Source: an uncultured Ruminococcus sp. (GTDB lineage: Bacteria > Bacillota > Clostridia > Oscillospirales > Ruminococcaceae). From it: a DNA stretch of 64,000 nucleotides. The stretch is taken from contig UPZA01000002.1 in the NCBI GenBank assembly GCA_900538575.1, forward strand, positions 1-64,000. Reading direction: 5' to 3'. Each line of letters starts with the position of its first letter. Within the stretch, counting starts at the first letter, position 1. The notes under the pieces were generated by a model. It had not been told where the DNA came from. It was given only the letters and a program-made list of their open reading frames with translations, and did no database searches. The translations under genes were made by a program, and so were the position numbers. Of the stretch, positions 30,577 to 39,219 are shown in pieces.

Positions 30577-31493
30577 TTATTAACACAGGCGGACGGACAG
30601 ATACTGTCCAATATTACAGCGAATGGCTCTTGAATCGTTTTTCGGAAGGCTATGTGCTTTCCCGCAACCCGTTGTTTCCAAATAAGGTTACACGCTATGA
30701 GCTGACACCCGACAAGGTAGATTGCGTGGTATTCTGCTCAAAGAATTACAAACCCATTCTGTCCCGGCTTCATGAGATTACGGATAAATTCAATACATAC
30801 TTTCACTATACCATTACTGCATATGGCAAGGATATTGAGCCGGGTGTTCCGTCTATTGATGAAAGTATGGAAACGCTTATTGAATTATCAAAGCAAGTCG
30901 GCAAACAGCGTGTGGCATGGCGGTATGATCCTGTGCTGCTAACCGAAAAGTACACGGTAGAAACGCATTTGCAGACCTTTGAGCATATGTCAAAAACGCT
31001 TACACCCTATATTGACCGTTGTATTTTCAGCTTTGTAGAGATGTATAGGAAGCTGGAAATAAATATGCCTGAGTTGCTTCCGCTATCGGCTGAGGATATG
31101 GAAGCATTGGCGCAGGGACTCGGCTCCATTGCCGAAAAGTATGGAATCCACATTCAGACCTGCGGAACAAACGGGGATTTTACCCGTTATGGTATTCAGT
31201 CTTCCGGCTGTATGACGCTGGATATTCTCGGCGGCGCGAATGGGATTGTGTTTAAGGACAGAAAACATAAAGGCACAAGGCATGGGTGCCATTGTATTGA
31301 AAGCCGTGACATCGGCGCATACGATACCTGTATGAACGGCTGTAAATACTGTTATGCCAACAAAACGCCCCGCAAAGCCTTTGAAAATTACAAAATGCAC
31401 GATCCGGAGTCCCCGCTGCTGCTTGGGCAGATAAAACTGGACGACACCATTCAGCAAGGAGGGCAGAAATCGTTTTTGAAGAAGGAGAATTGA
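30573..31493 (+). CDS. DUF1848 iron-sulfur protein (possible radical SAM partner)
   Basis: The 306-residue protein matches DUF1848. Its N-terminus reads Gly-Gly-Arg-Thr-Asp-Thr-Val, the central part resembles a TIM-barrel-like fold, and the C-terminal third carries Cys253-x3-Cys257-x2-Cys260 (Cys-Met-Asn-Gly-Cys-Lys-Tyr-Cys-Tyr-Ala-Asn), a radical SAM-type cluster pattern at an unusual C-terminal place, plus His-Gly-Cys-His-Cys upstream. It overlaps marR (ATGA) and precedes a nitroreductase by 3 bp. It probably works with the radical SAM protein two genes down. The reaction is unknown. Confidence 0.8.
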   Translation: MIINTGGRTDTVQYYSEWLLNRFSEGYVLSRNPLFPNKVTRYELTPDKVDCVVFCSKNYKPILSRLHEITDKFNTYFHYTITAYGKDIEPGVPSIDESMETLIELSKQVGKQRVAWRYDPVLLTEKYTVETHLQTFEHMSKTLTPYIDRCIFSFVEMYRKLEINMPELLPLSAEDMEALAQGLGSIAEKYGIHIQTCGTNGDFTRYGIQSSGCMTLDILGGANGIVFKDRKHKGTRHGCHCIESRDIGAYDTCMNGCKYCYANKTPRKAFENYKMHDPESPLLLGQIKLDDTIQQGGQKSFLKKEN

Positions 31494-31496
31494 AAA

Positions 31497-32108
31497 ATGG
31501 AATTTAATGAAGTAATCACCCAAAGAAAAACCAGCAGAGAGTGGACGGATAAAGAGGTTGACTTTGAGGCAGTCAAAAGAACCATCGAAGCCGGTATGAA
31601 AGCTCCTTCGTGGGATCATTACCGCAACTGGCAGTTTATCATTCTCCACACCAAAGAAGAAAAAGAAAACGCTTTTAGCTTTGCCAAATATATAGCAGAT
31701 AAATTTGATATTGGCAGATATGAGAACAGAAAGCTAAATTTGGGACAGAAAATGTATGCGTATGCTATGCCCCTGCAATACACAATGCTGGTGGACTGTC
31801 CCTATGTGATTGTGCCGTTGTTTAAATGTAATAAACTTAACGGAGAATGGGTAAGTAAGCTTAATCCTTTAACTACGGCATGGTGTGTCGCAGAAAATAT
31901 CATGCTCGCTGTTATCAATGAGGGCTTGGGATATTCCCTGCGTATTCCGCTGAACAAGGAGCATGATGTTGTACTAAACCAGCTTGGCGTACCTCATGGC
32001 TGGATGACACCTTGCTTTATTGGAATCGGCTATCCGAAAGAGGACGCACTTGTTTTGGAACAGTACAGCACTGATCCTGAAGGACATTTGCATATGGGAG
32101 CGTGGTAA
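31497..32108 (+). CDS. Nitroreductase-family flavoprotein
   Basis: The 203-residue protein has the nitroreductase N-terminal pattern Val-Ile-Thr-Gln-Arg-Lys-Thr-Ser-Arg-Glu-Trp (about residues 6-16), with the FMN-binding Arg/Ser, Lys-Ala-Pro-Ser-Trp-Asp (about 36-41) and the C-terminal Ile-Gly-Ile-Gly-Tyr-Pro. Such enzymes bind FMN as dimers and transfer electrons from NAD(P)H. It lies between DUF1848 and radical SAM genes with gaps of 3 and 1 bp, so coordinated expression is certain if the operon is transcribed. It may supply electrons to its neighbours or reduce a toxic inducer. Confidence 0.88.
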   Translation: MEFNEVITQRKTSREWTDKEVDFEAVKRTIEAGMKAPSWDHYRNWQFIILHTKEEKENAFSFAKYIADKFDIGRYENRKLNLGQKMYAYAMPLQYTMLVDCPYVIVPLFKCNKLNGEWVSKLNPLTTAWCVAENIMLAVINEGLGYSLRIPLNKEHDVVLNQLGVPHGWMTPCFIGIGYPKEDALVLEQYSTDPEGHLHMGAW

Positions 32109-32109
32109 T

Positions 32110-33009
32110 ATGGAATCTCCGATTGTGAATGAAATACAAGTGAAAAGTGTACTATCAAAATCCAATCTACCTGTATGCGAGTATTCCGTAAACCCCTATG
32201 TGGGCTGCCCCCATGCCTGTAAATATTGTTATGCCAGCTTTATGAAGCGGTTTACAAATCATCCAGAGCCGTGGGGAGAGTTTTTGGATGTGAAATATTG
32301 GGCGGAGATTAAGAATCCGCAAAAATACGCCGAAAAAGAACTTTTTATAGGTTCCGTTACCGATCCATACAATCCGCAGGAGGAAATATATGGGCGGACA
32401 CGGGCTTTGCTTGAACAGTTAAAGGGCAGCGGGGCGAAGCTCAGCATTGCGACTAAATCCGATTTGATTCTGCGTGATTTGGATTTGATTAAGAGTTTTC
32501 CCGACACCCGTATTTCATGGTCAATCAACACATTGGACGAGGAGTTTAAGGACGATATGGACAAAGCGGTGTCGATAGAACGGCGGCTTAAGACAATGAA
32601 AGCATTTCATGACGCCGGAATACGGACGACCTGCTTTATTTCGCCCATTTTTCCGGAAATAACCGATGTGAAGGCGATTATTGAACAGGCAAAGGAACAT
32701 TGCAATCTGATCTGGCTTGAAAACCTTAATCTGCGGGGCGGATATAAGGCGGTTATTATGGATTATATTGCCGAGAAATACCCGCAGCTTGTACCTCTTT
32801 ATCAGGCGATTTACATTAAAAATGACTGCAGCTATTGGGTATCGCTGGATACTGAGCTGAAACATTATGCATATGAAATTGAACTTGATTATGTAACCAA
32901 TGATGATAGTATGGCAAGACCGTTCAACGCACCGCCTGTTATTGTCAATTACTTCTACCATTCCGAAATAAAAAAGTCCGCAAAGAAAGGAGGCAACAAT
33001 AATGCCTGA
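32110..33009 (+). CDS. Radical SAM protein (SPL-like / mobile-pair type)
   Basis: The 299-residue protein has the radical SAM cluster motif Cys33-x3-Cys37-x2-Cys40 (Cys-Pro-His-Ala-Cys-Lys-Tyr-Cys-Tyr-Ala-Ser), Gly-Ser-Val-Thr-Asp-Pro-Tyr (about residues 78-84) and Ala-Thr-Lys-Ser. This resembles SplB/spore-photoproduct-lyase-like proteins and, from memory, the family called radical SAM mobile pair protein B. ATG 32,110 is used; an upstream in-frame extension lies within the nitroreductase gene. It overlaps fpg by 8 bp. Coupling to a base-excision glycosylase suggests nucleic-acid repair or modification, but this is inference. Confidence 0.85.
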   Translation: MESPIVNEIQVKSVLSKSNLPVCEYSVNPYVGCPHACKYCYASFMKRFTNHPEPWGEFLDVKYWAEIKNPQKYAEKELFIGSVTDPYNPQEEIYGRTRALLEQLKGSGAKLSIATKSDLILRDLDLIKSFPDTRISWSINTLDEEFKDDMDKAVSIERRLKTMKAFHDAGIRTTCFISPIFPEITDVKAIIEQAKEHCNLIWLENLNLRGGYKAVIMDYIAEKYPQLVPLYQAIYIKNDCSYWVSLDTELKHYAYEIELDYVTNDDSMARPFNAPPVIVNYFYHSEIKKSAKKGGNNNA

Positions 33010-33838
33010 ATTACCGGAGGTTGAAACAATCAAACGGGTGCTTGAACCTCAGATTAAGGGACTTAAAATTATGAATATAACGGTAGAGAAACCTGAAGTT
33101 ATATCCCGCCCAACTGCCGATGAATTTTGTAATCTGCTTATCGGACAGCAAATCTCGTCAGTGTCGCGCAGAGGTAAGTTTTTAATTATACATACGGACG
33201 GTAGGGACAATATCATTCTCCATTTGAGAATGACAGGCTGTCTGCTTGTAACCCCGACGGACTATCCGCAAGAAAAGCACACCCATGTGATTTTTCATTT
33301 GGATAACGGTACGGAGCTTCGTTTTTCCGATACCCGACGGTTTGGGCGTTTTTGGCTGATACGCAAAGATGAAGCGGATACATACAGCGGTATAGACAAA
33401 CTGGGGCTTGAGCCGTTTGACGACAGCTTGACTGGTGCATATCTGCAATCCCGGTTGGGAAAGCGGAAAAAGACAGTCAAGGAGCGCCTGCTCGATCAAA
33501 GTATAGTTGCGGGAATCGGCAACATTTATTCCGATGAGATTTTATTTGCAGCAGGGATTTATCCTGCACGCCCTGCAAACAGTCTGAATGAAAAGGAATG
33601 GAAACGCCTTGCTGTAGTAATCCCTAAGCAGCTTCAATTTTTTATTGAAAAGAATGCCCTAACACCGGAAGACTATCTGAAAAGTAAAGGACAGAATTAT
33701 CGCAACGCACCGTTTTTACAGGTTTACGGTCACGATGGGGATTGCTGTCCCAAATGCGGGGAAAAACTTTGCCGCATTGTCGTTGGCGGCAGAGGCAGCG
33801 TATATTGCCCGAATTGTCAAAAAGATTCAGCAGAATAG
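33002..33838 (+). CDS. mutM: Formamidopyrimidine-DNA glycosylase (Fpg/MutM)
   Basis: The 278-residue protein has the catalytic N-terminus Pro2-Glu3 (Met-Pro-Glu-Leu-Pro-Glu-Val-Glu), the helix-two-turn-helix region with Gly-Ile-Gly-Asn-Ile-Tyr-Ser-Asp-Glu (about residues 170-178), and a C-terminal four-cysteine zinc finger (Cys-Pro-Lys-Cys ... Cys-Pro-Asn-Cys) containing the conserved Gly-Gly-Arg-Gly. It removes oxidised purines such as 8-oxoguanine and cleaves the abasic site. It ends the MarR-DUF1848-nitroreductase-rSAM operon and overlaps the radical SAM gene. It could be the organism's only mutM or a second mobile copy; the window cannot tell. Confidence 0.94.
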   Translation: MPELPEVETIKRVLEPQIKGLKIMNITVEKPEVISRPTADEFCNLLIGQQISSVSRRGKFLIIHTDGRDNIILHLRMTGCLLVTPTDYPQEKHTHVIFHLDNGTELRFSDTRRFGRFWLIRKDEADTYSGIDKLGLEPFDDSLTGAYLQSRLGKRKKTVKERLLDQSIVAGIGNIYSDEILFAAGIYPARPANSLNEKEWKRLAVVIPKQLQFFIEKNALTPEDYLKSKGQNYRNAPFLQVYGHDGDCCPKCGEKLCRIVVGGRGSVYCPNCQKDSAE

Positions 33839-33908
33839 AAAAAAGATTAAAATGTCTTGGCTTGTCAGACGATATGATAAAAGCTGCTCTTAATAAATAA
33901 CAGAAACA

Positions 33909-33950
33909 ATAAGTATACAGCGCCAATCGGTGCCGTATACTTAATTTTAT
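33909..33950. terminator. Terminator between convergent fpg and dinB
   Basis: AAGTATAC (33,911-33,918) and GTATACTT (33,935-33,942) with an inner GCGCC/GGTGC stem, followed by AATTTTAT. It lies between convergent genes and may serve both. Confidence 0.65.
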
Positions 33951-33976
33951 CGAAACAATGCAATATTGCTCCGTTT

Positions 33977-35218
33977 TCAGTTAAAGAAACTCATAGGATG
34001 AATAATATGCTCGCCCTTCGGATCAAGATCTGACAGCTTCCTGTCGGTCAGCATTATTCCCCTTTGCACCGAGAAATGTCCGAACCTGCTTCTCAGCCCG
34101 TCCACAACCGATTCTAATTCCTCCTGCTTTTCAAGCCTTCTCGCTTCAGGCAGCAGGGAAAGCTGCATAAAGTCAACAGGCTCCAGATCGCATGCCCTGA
34201 CGCTCAGACTGCGGACAGGCCTTCCGTTGGCGTGCTTTTTGTAAAGCGCAAAGGAAAGCTCAAAAATCGACTTAGCCGTTCTGTTGGGTATCTCAAGCTT
34301 TCCCTGCCGCTCGATCCATTCAAGCTCGTTGTCTCTTATTCCGAGCTGAACGGTACGGCAGATAAATCCGTATTCCCTTAGCCTTGCAGATACGCTTTCG
34401 CATAATACAGTCAGTATGATCCTTATATCCTCGTCGGAGATCAGATCTCTGGGGGCGGTCGTGCTGTTGCCAACAGTCTTGATAAGTGATTTAGCTCCGA
34501 TATTGGAAACCGGAGAAGTGTCCAGTCCGTTTGCAAACTGCCACAGAACGATTCCCATTTTTCCCAGCCAGAATTTAAGGCTTTCTGGGTTGGCGTTTGC
34601 AAGATCGCCTATTGTGGATATTCCCCTGCGTTTAAGCTTGTTATGTGTCGCTCTGCCTACATAAAGAAGCTCTTTCACAGGCAAAGGCCAGACTACCTCC
34701 TTAAAACGATCGCATTCAATAACGGTAGTAGCGTCCGGCTTTTTCAGGTCGGAGCCGAGCTTGGCAAAGATCTTGTTGAAGGAAACGCCTACAGAAACTG
34801 AAACTCCAAGCTCTGATTTTACTCGTTTTCGTATCTTGTCCGCAATTTCCTCTCCCGAACCGAAAAGTCTTGTGCTGCCTGTAACGTCAAGCCAGCATTC
34901 GTCAAGACCGTAAGGCTCTACCTGATCGGTATATTCTGAATATATCTGGCGGACGAGTCTTGAATGCTTCATATAAAGATCATAATGAGGAGGAACAAAA
35001 ACTATGCCGGGACATTTCTGCTCCGCCATCCACTTGGGATCGCCTGTCCTGACGTCGCGGCTTTTAGCTTCATAGTTTTTGGCAAGAACTATTCCATGAC
35101 GAGCTTCAGGATCGCCGAGAACGGCAAGAGGCTTTCCCCTGTATTCAGGATGATAAAGACATTCGACAGAAGCATAGAAATTATTAAGGTCGGAATGAAG
35201 AATGATTCTTTCGTTCAA
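33977..35218 (-). CDS. dinB: DNA polymerase IV (Y-family, DinB)
   Basis: The Y-family motifs are present: His-Ser-Asp-Leu-Asn-Asn-Phe-Tyr-Ala-Ser-Val-Glu near the N-terminus (metal-binding Asp), Tyr-Gly-Leu-Asp-Glu-Cys-Trp-Leu-Asp (about residues 100-108) with the catalytic Asp-Glu, and a little-finger domain at the end. It performs error-prone synthesis past lesions. I choose TTG 35,218 because GGAGG stands 7 nt upstream and the protein then begins right at the family's N-terminus; the longer frame to 35,323 crosses the promoter. This gives 413 residues. An SOS-box-like sequence lies just upstream. Confidence 0.92.
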   Translation of the reverse strand: MNERIILHSDLNNFYASVECLYHPEYRGKPLAVLGDPEARHGIVLAKNYEAKSRDVRTGDPKWMAEQKCPGIVFVPPHYDLYMKHSRLVRQIYSEYTDQVEPYGLDECWLDVTGSTRLFGSGEEIADKIRKRVKSELGVSVSVGVSFNKIFAKLGSDLKKPDATTVIECDRFKEVVWPLPVKELLYVGRATHNKLKRRGISTIGDLANANPESLKFWLGKMGIVLWQFANGLDTSPVSNIGAKSLIKTVGNSTTAPRDLISDEDIRIILTVLCESVSARLREYGFICRTVQLGIRDNELEWIERQGKLEIPNRTAKSIFELSFALYKKHANGRPVRSLSVRACDLEPVDFMQLSLLPEARRLEKQEELESVVDGLRSRFGHFSVQRGIMLTDRKLSDLDPKGEHIIHPMSFFN

Positions 35219-35236
35219 AATATCGCCTCCTGTTAC

Positions 35237-35261
35237 AAACGTGTGTTCTGTATTTATTATA
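35237..35261 (-). promoter_or_regulatory. LexA (SOS) box and -10 upstream of dinB
   Basis: On the minus strand GAACACACGTTT (35,248-35,237) matches the Gram-positive LexA pattern GAAC-N4-GTTC except for the last base. TATAAT lies just upstream (35,261-35,256), so the box covers the likely transcription start. Confidence 0.6.
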
Positions 35262-35604
35262 GCACATTTGTTTGCGTTTGTACAGGGGAAATATTTATTT
35301 CTTGATTTTAAAACATATTTCATAAAATTATAATTAGCTGAATCAGGTATATAACGGATGTTAAGAAATATAATTGGATATTAACATGAGTTTATATGTG
35401 TTTTATAATTTAACCGACATTCCGATAGTGATGTACAATATGCTATATTTGCCAAAACATCGCTAATATGGCTGAATCGGAAAGGATAAAAGCGGCAAGG
35501 TGATTATACCTGCCGCTTATTTCAATACACACCTTACTACTATGTCTTTCAATCACGTTCGCGCTGATTGGTCTTTTATATTGTTTTAGGTTTTAGAAAT
35601 CATT

Positions 35605-35934
35605 TTATTTCTGCTTTTCCTGAACTTCAAGCATCTGGGACATTCTTTCATCTATTCTTGCCTTATTTTCACTATTTAGGCGACTGAATTTCTCAGTAAA
35701 GCGTGACGATGATATACCTTTACAAAATGTTTTGTCATTAGTTCTTCCGGCTATATAATCCAAGGAAACATTATAATGGTCAGCTAATATTATCACCTTA
35801 GAAAACGGTATATCGGTTTTTCCTCTTTCATATTTTCCATAGTGATTAGTTGATACCTTGATTATTTCTGAAACTTCCTCCTGTGTTAAATCGGAATCCT
35901 CCTTTAAATCTCTCAGTCTTTGGTAATATTCCAT
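35605..35934 (-). CDS. XRE-family helix-turn-helix regulator
   Basis: The 109-residue protein has a Cro/CI domain at residues about 6-62 (Leu-Thr-Gln-Glu-Glu-Val-Ser-Glu-Ile, then Thr-Asn-His-Tyr-Gly-Lys-Tyr-Glu-Arg-Gly) and an acidic/basic helical tail. The second helix pair and Asp-Tyr-Ile-Ala-Gly-Arg-Thr are typical of small stand-alone regulators of Firmicutes. It is isolated, with 280-640 bp AT-rich gaps on both sides, and its target is not evident. An imperfect hairpin with a bulge (about 35,489-35,520) downstream may terminate it. Confidence 0.85.
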   Translation of the reverse strand: MEYYQRLRDLKEDSDLTQEEVSEIIKVSTNHYGKYERGKTDIPFSKVIILADHYNVSLDYIAGRTNDKTFCKGISSSRFTEKFSRLNSENKARIDERMSQMLEVQEKQK

Positions 35935-36572
35935 AAATACAATCCTCCATTAATAATATATGATTAAAATTCTATCACATAAATTGTACGGATAATTAGT
36001 TTTCAAACTTATTTGGTAGATTATGTTAATTTATCAATTTTATAGCATGTATTTATGGACATTATATATATAAGCCTATAAAATTATAGACAAAATATTT
36101 TTATCTAAATAAAACCAAAAACTGCAACTTACGCATATCTATTAAATTTAATCTTGACATATTTAAACAATTATTTTATAATATAGCTTAGATGATTTAA
36201 ATATTGAAGTATGATCAAACACGTTTTGATAATAAAACGGAATCTCATTATATTATAGGTACAAAACCTCTGATTATACTTAAATACTTTAAACAGCGTT
36301 ATATTTTATATGCGATATACAAATATAAATTATAAAGAAAACATTTACCATGAATTTAATGAGTGGCTTGCACAAAAATACATATAAGAGAATTTTCCTT
36401 AAGAAAAACTTCAAATTCTTCAAATAATAAATCGAAGGCTTCAGAACCGGAAATTCTATGAAATTTCAATTTTATAAATCAAGTAATTTGAAGATCAAAT
36501 AAATTCGAATAAAATATAGTAGCGTTTAATTCGGCAATATGCTATAATTATTAAAAACTATAAGGAGTAATT
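35935..36572. other. AT-rich intergenic region before hflX
   Basis: This 638-bp gap is extremely AT-rich and has no credible frame on either strand. The only signal I can name is the promoter-like sequence just before hflX. It may be degraded sequence. Confidence 0.5.
36538..36548 (+). promoter_or_regulatory. Extended -10 promoter of hflX
   Basis: TATGCTATAAT (36,538-36,548) is a TGN-extended -10 located 24 bp before the hflX ATG; no good -35 is visible. Confidence 0.6.
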
Positions 36573-37832
36573 ATGGAAAACACGGATTTAACAACAAATG
36601 GAATAATTTACAAAGCGACGCTTATCAGCGCCGATACCGGTGAATTTGACGCGGAATCGTCAATTAAGGAGCTTGAAGAGCTGGCTCAGACCGCCGGCGT
36701 AGAAACTTCATTTTATTCTATACAAAAGCGTCCGTCATATGACAGCGCCACCTGTATAGGTTCCGGAAGGCTGGAGGAAATTGCTGAAAATGTCAGGGCT
36801 ATGGATATAAACCTTGCAATCTTTGACTGTGAGCTTACCGCCAATCAAACAAAAAATATAGAAAATATTCTCGATATACAGGTAATCGACCGCACAACTC
36901 TTATACTTGATATTTTTGCCCAGCGCGCTCGCACTAAGGAGGGACGTATCCAGGTTGAGCTGGCTCAGAATAAATACCGCCTTGCTCATCTTGCGGGAAG
37001 AGGAATTGAAATGTCAAGGCTCGGCGGAGGTATCGGCACAAGAGGTCCGGGAGAATCCAAGTTGGAAACTGACAGACGTCATATTCGCAGGAGAATTGAA
37101 ACGCTGGAAGCTGAACTTAAAAAGCTTGAAAAGCGCAGAGGCTATTACCGTGCAAGGAGAAAAAAGGATAATATTCTGACCGGCGCTATTGTCGGCTATA
37201 CTAACGTCGGCAAATCAACGCTTCTTAACGCTCTCACAGATTCTAATGTGCTTGCTGAAAACAAGCTTTTTGCCACGCTTGATATAACGTCGCGTATGCT
37301 GGAACTGCCCGACGGAAGAAGTATTATGCTTACAGATACAGTAGGACTGATTAGGAGACTCCCCCACCAGCTTATAGAAGCGTTTAAAAGTACTCTGGAG
37401 GAAGCGGCAACCGCAGATATTATTATCAATATTATAGATATAAGCGCAGAGGACGGACTTGAACAGGCGGAGGTCACTGATTCTCTGCTCAATGAACTTG
37501 GCTGCGGCGGAATACCTAAAATAAGAGTATATAACAAAGCAGATAAAATCGAAAATCCTGAAAGCTTACCCAATGACGATAAAACCGTTATAATATCGGC
37601 TGAAAAAAGAATCGGATTTGAAAATCTTCTCAGCTGCATCGCTGCCAATCTTCCGAAAACTTCGGTAAGACATACTTTTCTCATTCCATATAATCAGACG
37701 TCAGTTATAAATCTTATGCGCGACGGCGGTAAGATTTTTTCTGAGGAATATACTGAAAACGGAACTATGATAGACGCTCTTGTAGATTTTAAGCTGCTCC
37801 ACCTTGTAAGGCCTTATATAGTAGAGCCTTGA
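36573..37832 (+). CDS. hflX: Ribosome-associated GTPase HflX
   Basis: The 419-residue protein has the HflX N-terminal nucleotide-binding domain with the glycine-rich Arg-Leu-Gly-Gly-Gly-Ile-Gly-Thr-Arg-Gly-Pro-Gly-Glu segment (about residues 149-161), a coiled coil, and the GTPase domain with Gly-Tyr-Thr-Asn-Val-Gly-Lys-Ser-Thr (G1, about 208-216), Asp-Thr-Val-Gly-Leu (G3) and Asn-Lys-Ala-Asp (G4). It splits stalled or hibernating ribosomes under stress. ATG 36,573 follows AAGGAG. It is monocistronic and ends in a bidirectional terminator. Confidence 0.95.
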   Translation: MENTDLTTNGIIYKATLISADTGEFDAESSIKELEELAQTAGVETSFYSIQKRPSYDSATCIGSGRLEEIAENVRAMDINLAIFDCELTANQTKNIENILDIQVIDRTTLILDIFAQRARTKEGRIQVELAQNKYRLAHLAGRGIEMSRLGGGIGTRGPGESKLETDRRHIRRRIETLEAELKKLEKRRGYYRARRKKDNILTGAIVGYTNVGKSTLLNALTDSNVLAENKLFATLDITSRMLELPDGRSIMLTDTVGLIRRLPHQLIEAFKSTLEEAATADIIINIIDISAEDGLEQAEVTDSLLNELGCGGIPKIRVYNKADKIENPESLPNDDKTVIISAEKRIGFENLLSCIAANLPKTSVRHTFLIPYNQTSVINLMRDGGKIFSEEYTENGTMIDALVDFKLLHLVRPYIVEP

Positions 37833-37885
37833 ACGGAATCCTATCAGCAAATACGATATAATTACTATTCTTTCTATAATAAACC

Positions 37886-37926
37886 TAAAAAAATCCCCTT
37901 ATCAGACCTGATAAGAGGATTTTTTC
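37886..37926. terminator. Bidirectional terminator between hflX and the vor operon
   Basis: AAAAATCCCCTTATCAG pairs with CTGATAAGAGGATTTTTT. It is flanked by A and T runs and so serves both converging units. Confidence 0.88.
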
Positions 37927-37927
37927 T

Positions 37928-38458
37928 TTATATTTTCATTCCGATATCCAATGCTTTTAAATTTAAACCTACCAGAGTTTCCTTAGACGCCGGAATAATT
38001 TTTTTGAGCGCGCTCTCAACTGATTCTATATCTATAATACCAGTTTCCTTTAAAAGCTTTCCGCAAAGAATAATATTCGCCATACCGGCAATTCCGTTTT
38101 TTTCAGCTAAGGCAGTCGCAGGCACATAATAGCTTTGAATATCTTCCCTTTCACACTTCTCTTCAATCATTGACGAATCAATAAAAGCTTTACCGTCCGA
38201 TTTAACCTTGTCAATAAATCTTCTGTAAGACGGTGAATTCATAATAATCAAATAATCAGGATTCACGAATAAGGGAGAGCTTATCGGAGCGTCAGAAATA
38301 TTGACTGAACAATTTGCGGTTCCGCCTCTCATCTCAGGACCGTAGGACGGAATCCAGCTTACCTCCCTTTCCTCAATCATACCGCAGTAAGCAATAAGCT
38401 TACCGGCAAAAAGTATCCCCTGCCCTCCGAAGCCTGAAAAAATTATACTTTTATTCAT
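37928..38458 (-). CDS. 2-oxoacid:acceptor oxidoreductase, gamma subunit
   Basis: The 176-residue protein matches the gamma domain of pyruvate/2-oxoacid ferredoxin oxidoreductases: Phe-Ser-Gly-Phe-Gly-Gly-Gln-Gly-Ile (residues 8-16), then Pro-Ser-Tyr-Gly-Pro-Glu-Met-Arg-Gly-Gly (about 37-46). It completes the four-subunit enzyme and contributes to the CoA-dependent half reaction. It overlaps the TPP subunit gene by 8 bp and is the last gene of the operon, just before a terminator. VorB-like neighbours suggest branched-chain 2-oxoacids as substrate, but 2-oxoglutarate cannot be ruled out. Confidence 0.92.
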   Translation of the reverse strand: MNKSIIFSGFGGQGILFAGKLIAYCGMIEEREVSWIPSYGPEMRGGTANCSVNISDAPISSPLFVNPDYLIIMNSPSYRRFIDKVKSDGKAFIDSSMIEEKCEREDIQSYYVPATALAEKNGIAGMANIILCGKLLKETGIIDIESVESALKKIIPASKETLVGLNLKALDIGMKI

Positions 38459-39209
38459 TTGCTCTCTCCTTTGCAGACGAATCCTTATAAATGCCCAGCG
38501 GAAAATAAGGCATACATTCCTTTCTCAGTCTTTCAAGAGATTCCACCGGCGAAAGCCCCCAGTTCGTCGGGCAGGTTGATAAAACTTCAACTATCGAGAA
38601 CCCTTTTCCGTCACGCTGGTTAATAAAAGCCTTTCTTATTGCTTTCTTAGCGTTCATAACCTCCTTGGGAGAATCAACGGAAACCCTCTGTGCAAGAGCT
38701 GTACCGTCTATCTGGGCAAGTATTTCGCACATTTTTACCGGAAATCCCGCACTCTGCACATCTCTGCCGTAAGGGGTTGTCTGAGTAACCTGCCCCGGAA
38801 GCGTTGTAGGAGCCATCTGTCCGCCCGTCATTCCATACGTTGTATTGTTTATAAATATTACCGTTATATTTTCGCCTCTTGCGGCTGCATGTACCGTTTC
38901 AGCGGTACCTATTGCCGCCAGATCTCCGTCGCCCTGATAAGTAAAAACAAATTTTTCAGGCAGGGAGCGCTTTACTCCGGTAGCCACAGCGGGAGCTCGT
39001 CCATGAGGAGCCTCAATCATATCGCAGTTAAAATAATCGTATGCCATAACGGAACACCCTACCGGGCAGATTCCGATCGTATCCCCTTCTATCTCCATCT
39101 CGTCAATGATTTCACAAATAAGTCTGTGTACTATTCCATGAGTACAGCCCGGACAGTAATGCATGCTGACGTCGGACAAAGAATCAGGCTTTTTAAAAAC
39201 TATGCTCAT
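38451..39209 (-). CDS. 2-oxoacid:acceptor oxidoreductase, TPP-binding beta subunit
   Basis: The 252-residue protein carries the thiamine diphosphate site Gly-Asp-Gly-Asp-Leu-Ala ... Asn-Asn-Thr-Thr-Tyr-Gly-Met-Thr-Gly-Gly-Gln (about residues 94-132) and Cys-Pro-Gly-Cys-Thr-His-Gly near the N-terminus. It forms the catalytic centre with the alpha subunit. It lies 10 bp after the alpha gene and overlaps the gamma gene. The enzyme makes acyl-CoA and reduced ferredoxin from 2-oxoacids, or the reverse, in the cytoplasm. Confidence 0.93.
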   Translation of the reverse strand: MSIVFKKPDSLSDVSMHYCPGCTHGIVHRLICEIIDEMEIEGDTIGICPVGCSVMAYDYFNCDMIEAPHGRAPAVATGVKRSLPEKFVFTYQGDGDLAAIGTAETVHAAARGENITVIFINNTTYGMTGGQMAPTTLPGQVTQTTPYGRDVQSAGFPVKMCEILAQIDGTALAQRVSVDSPKEVMNAKKAIRKAFINQRDGKGFSIVEVLSTCPTNWGLSPVESLERLRKECMPYFPLGIYKDSSAKERANE

Positions 39210-39219
39210 ATAAATCTCC

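Noticed and set aside
33182..33499. Three overlapping minus-strand frames opposite mutM
   Set aside because: All lie antisense to the conserved glycosylase and none has a ribosome binding site.
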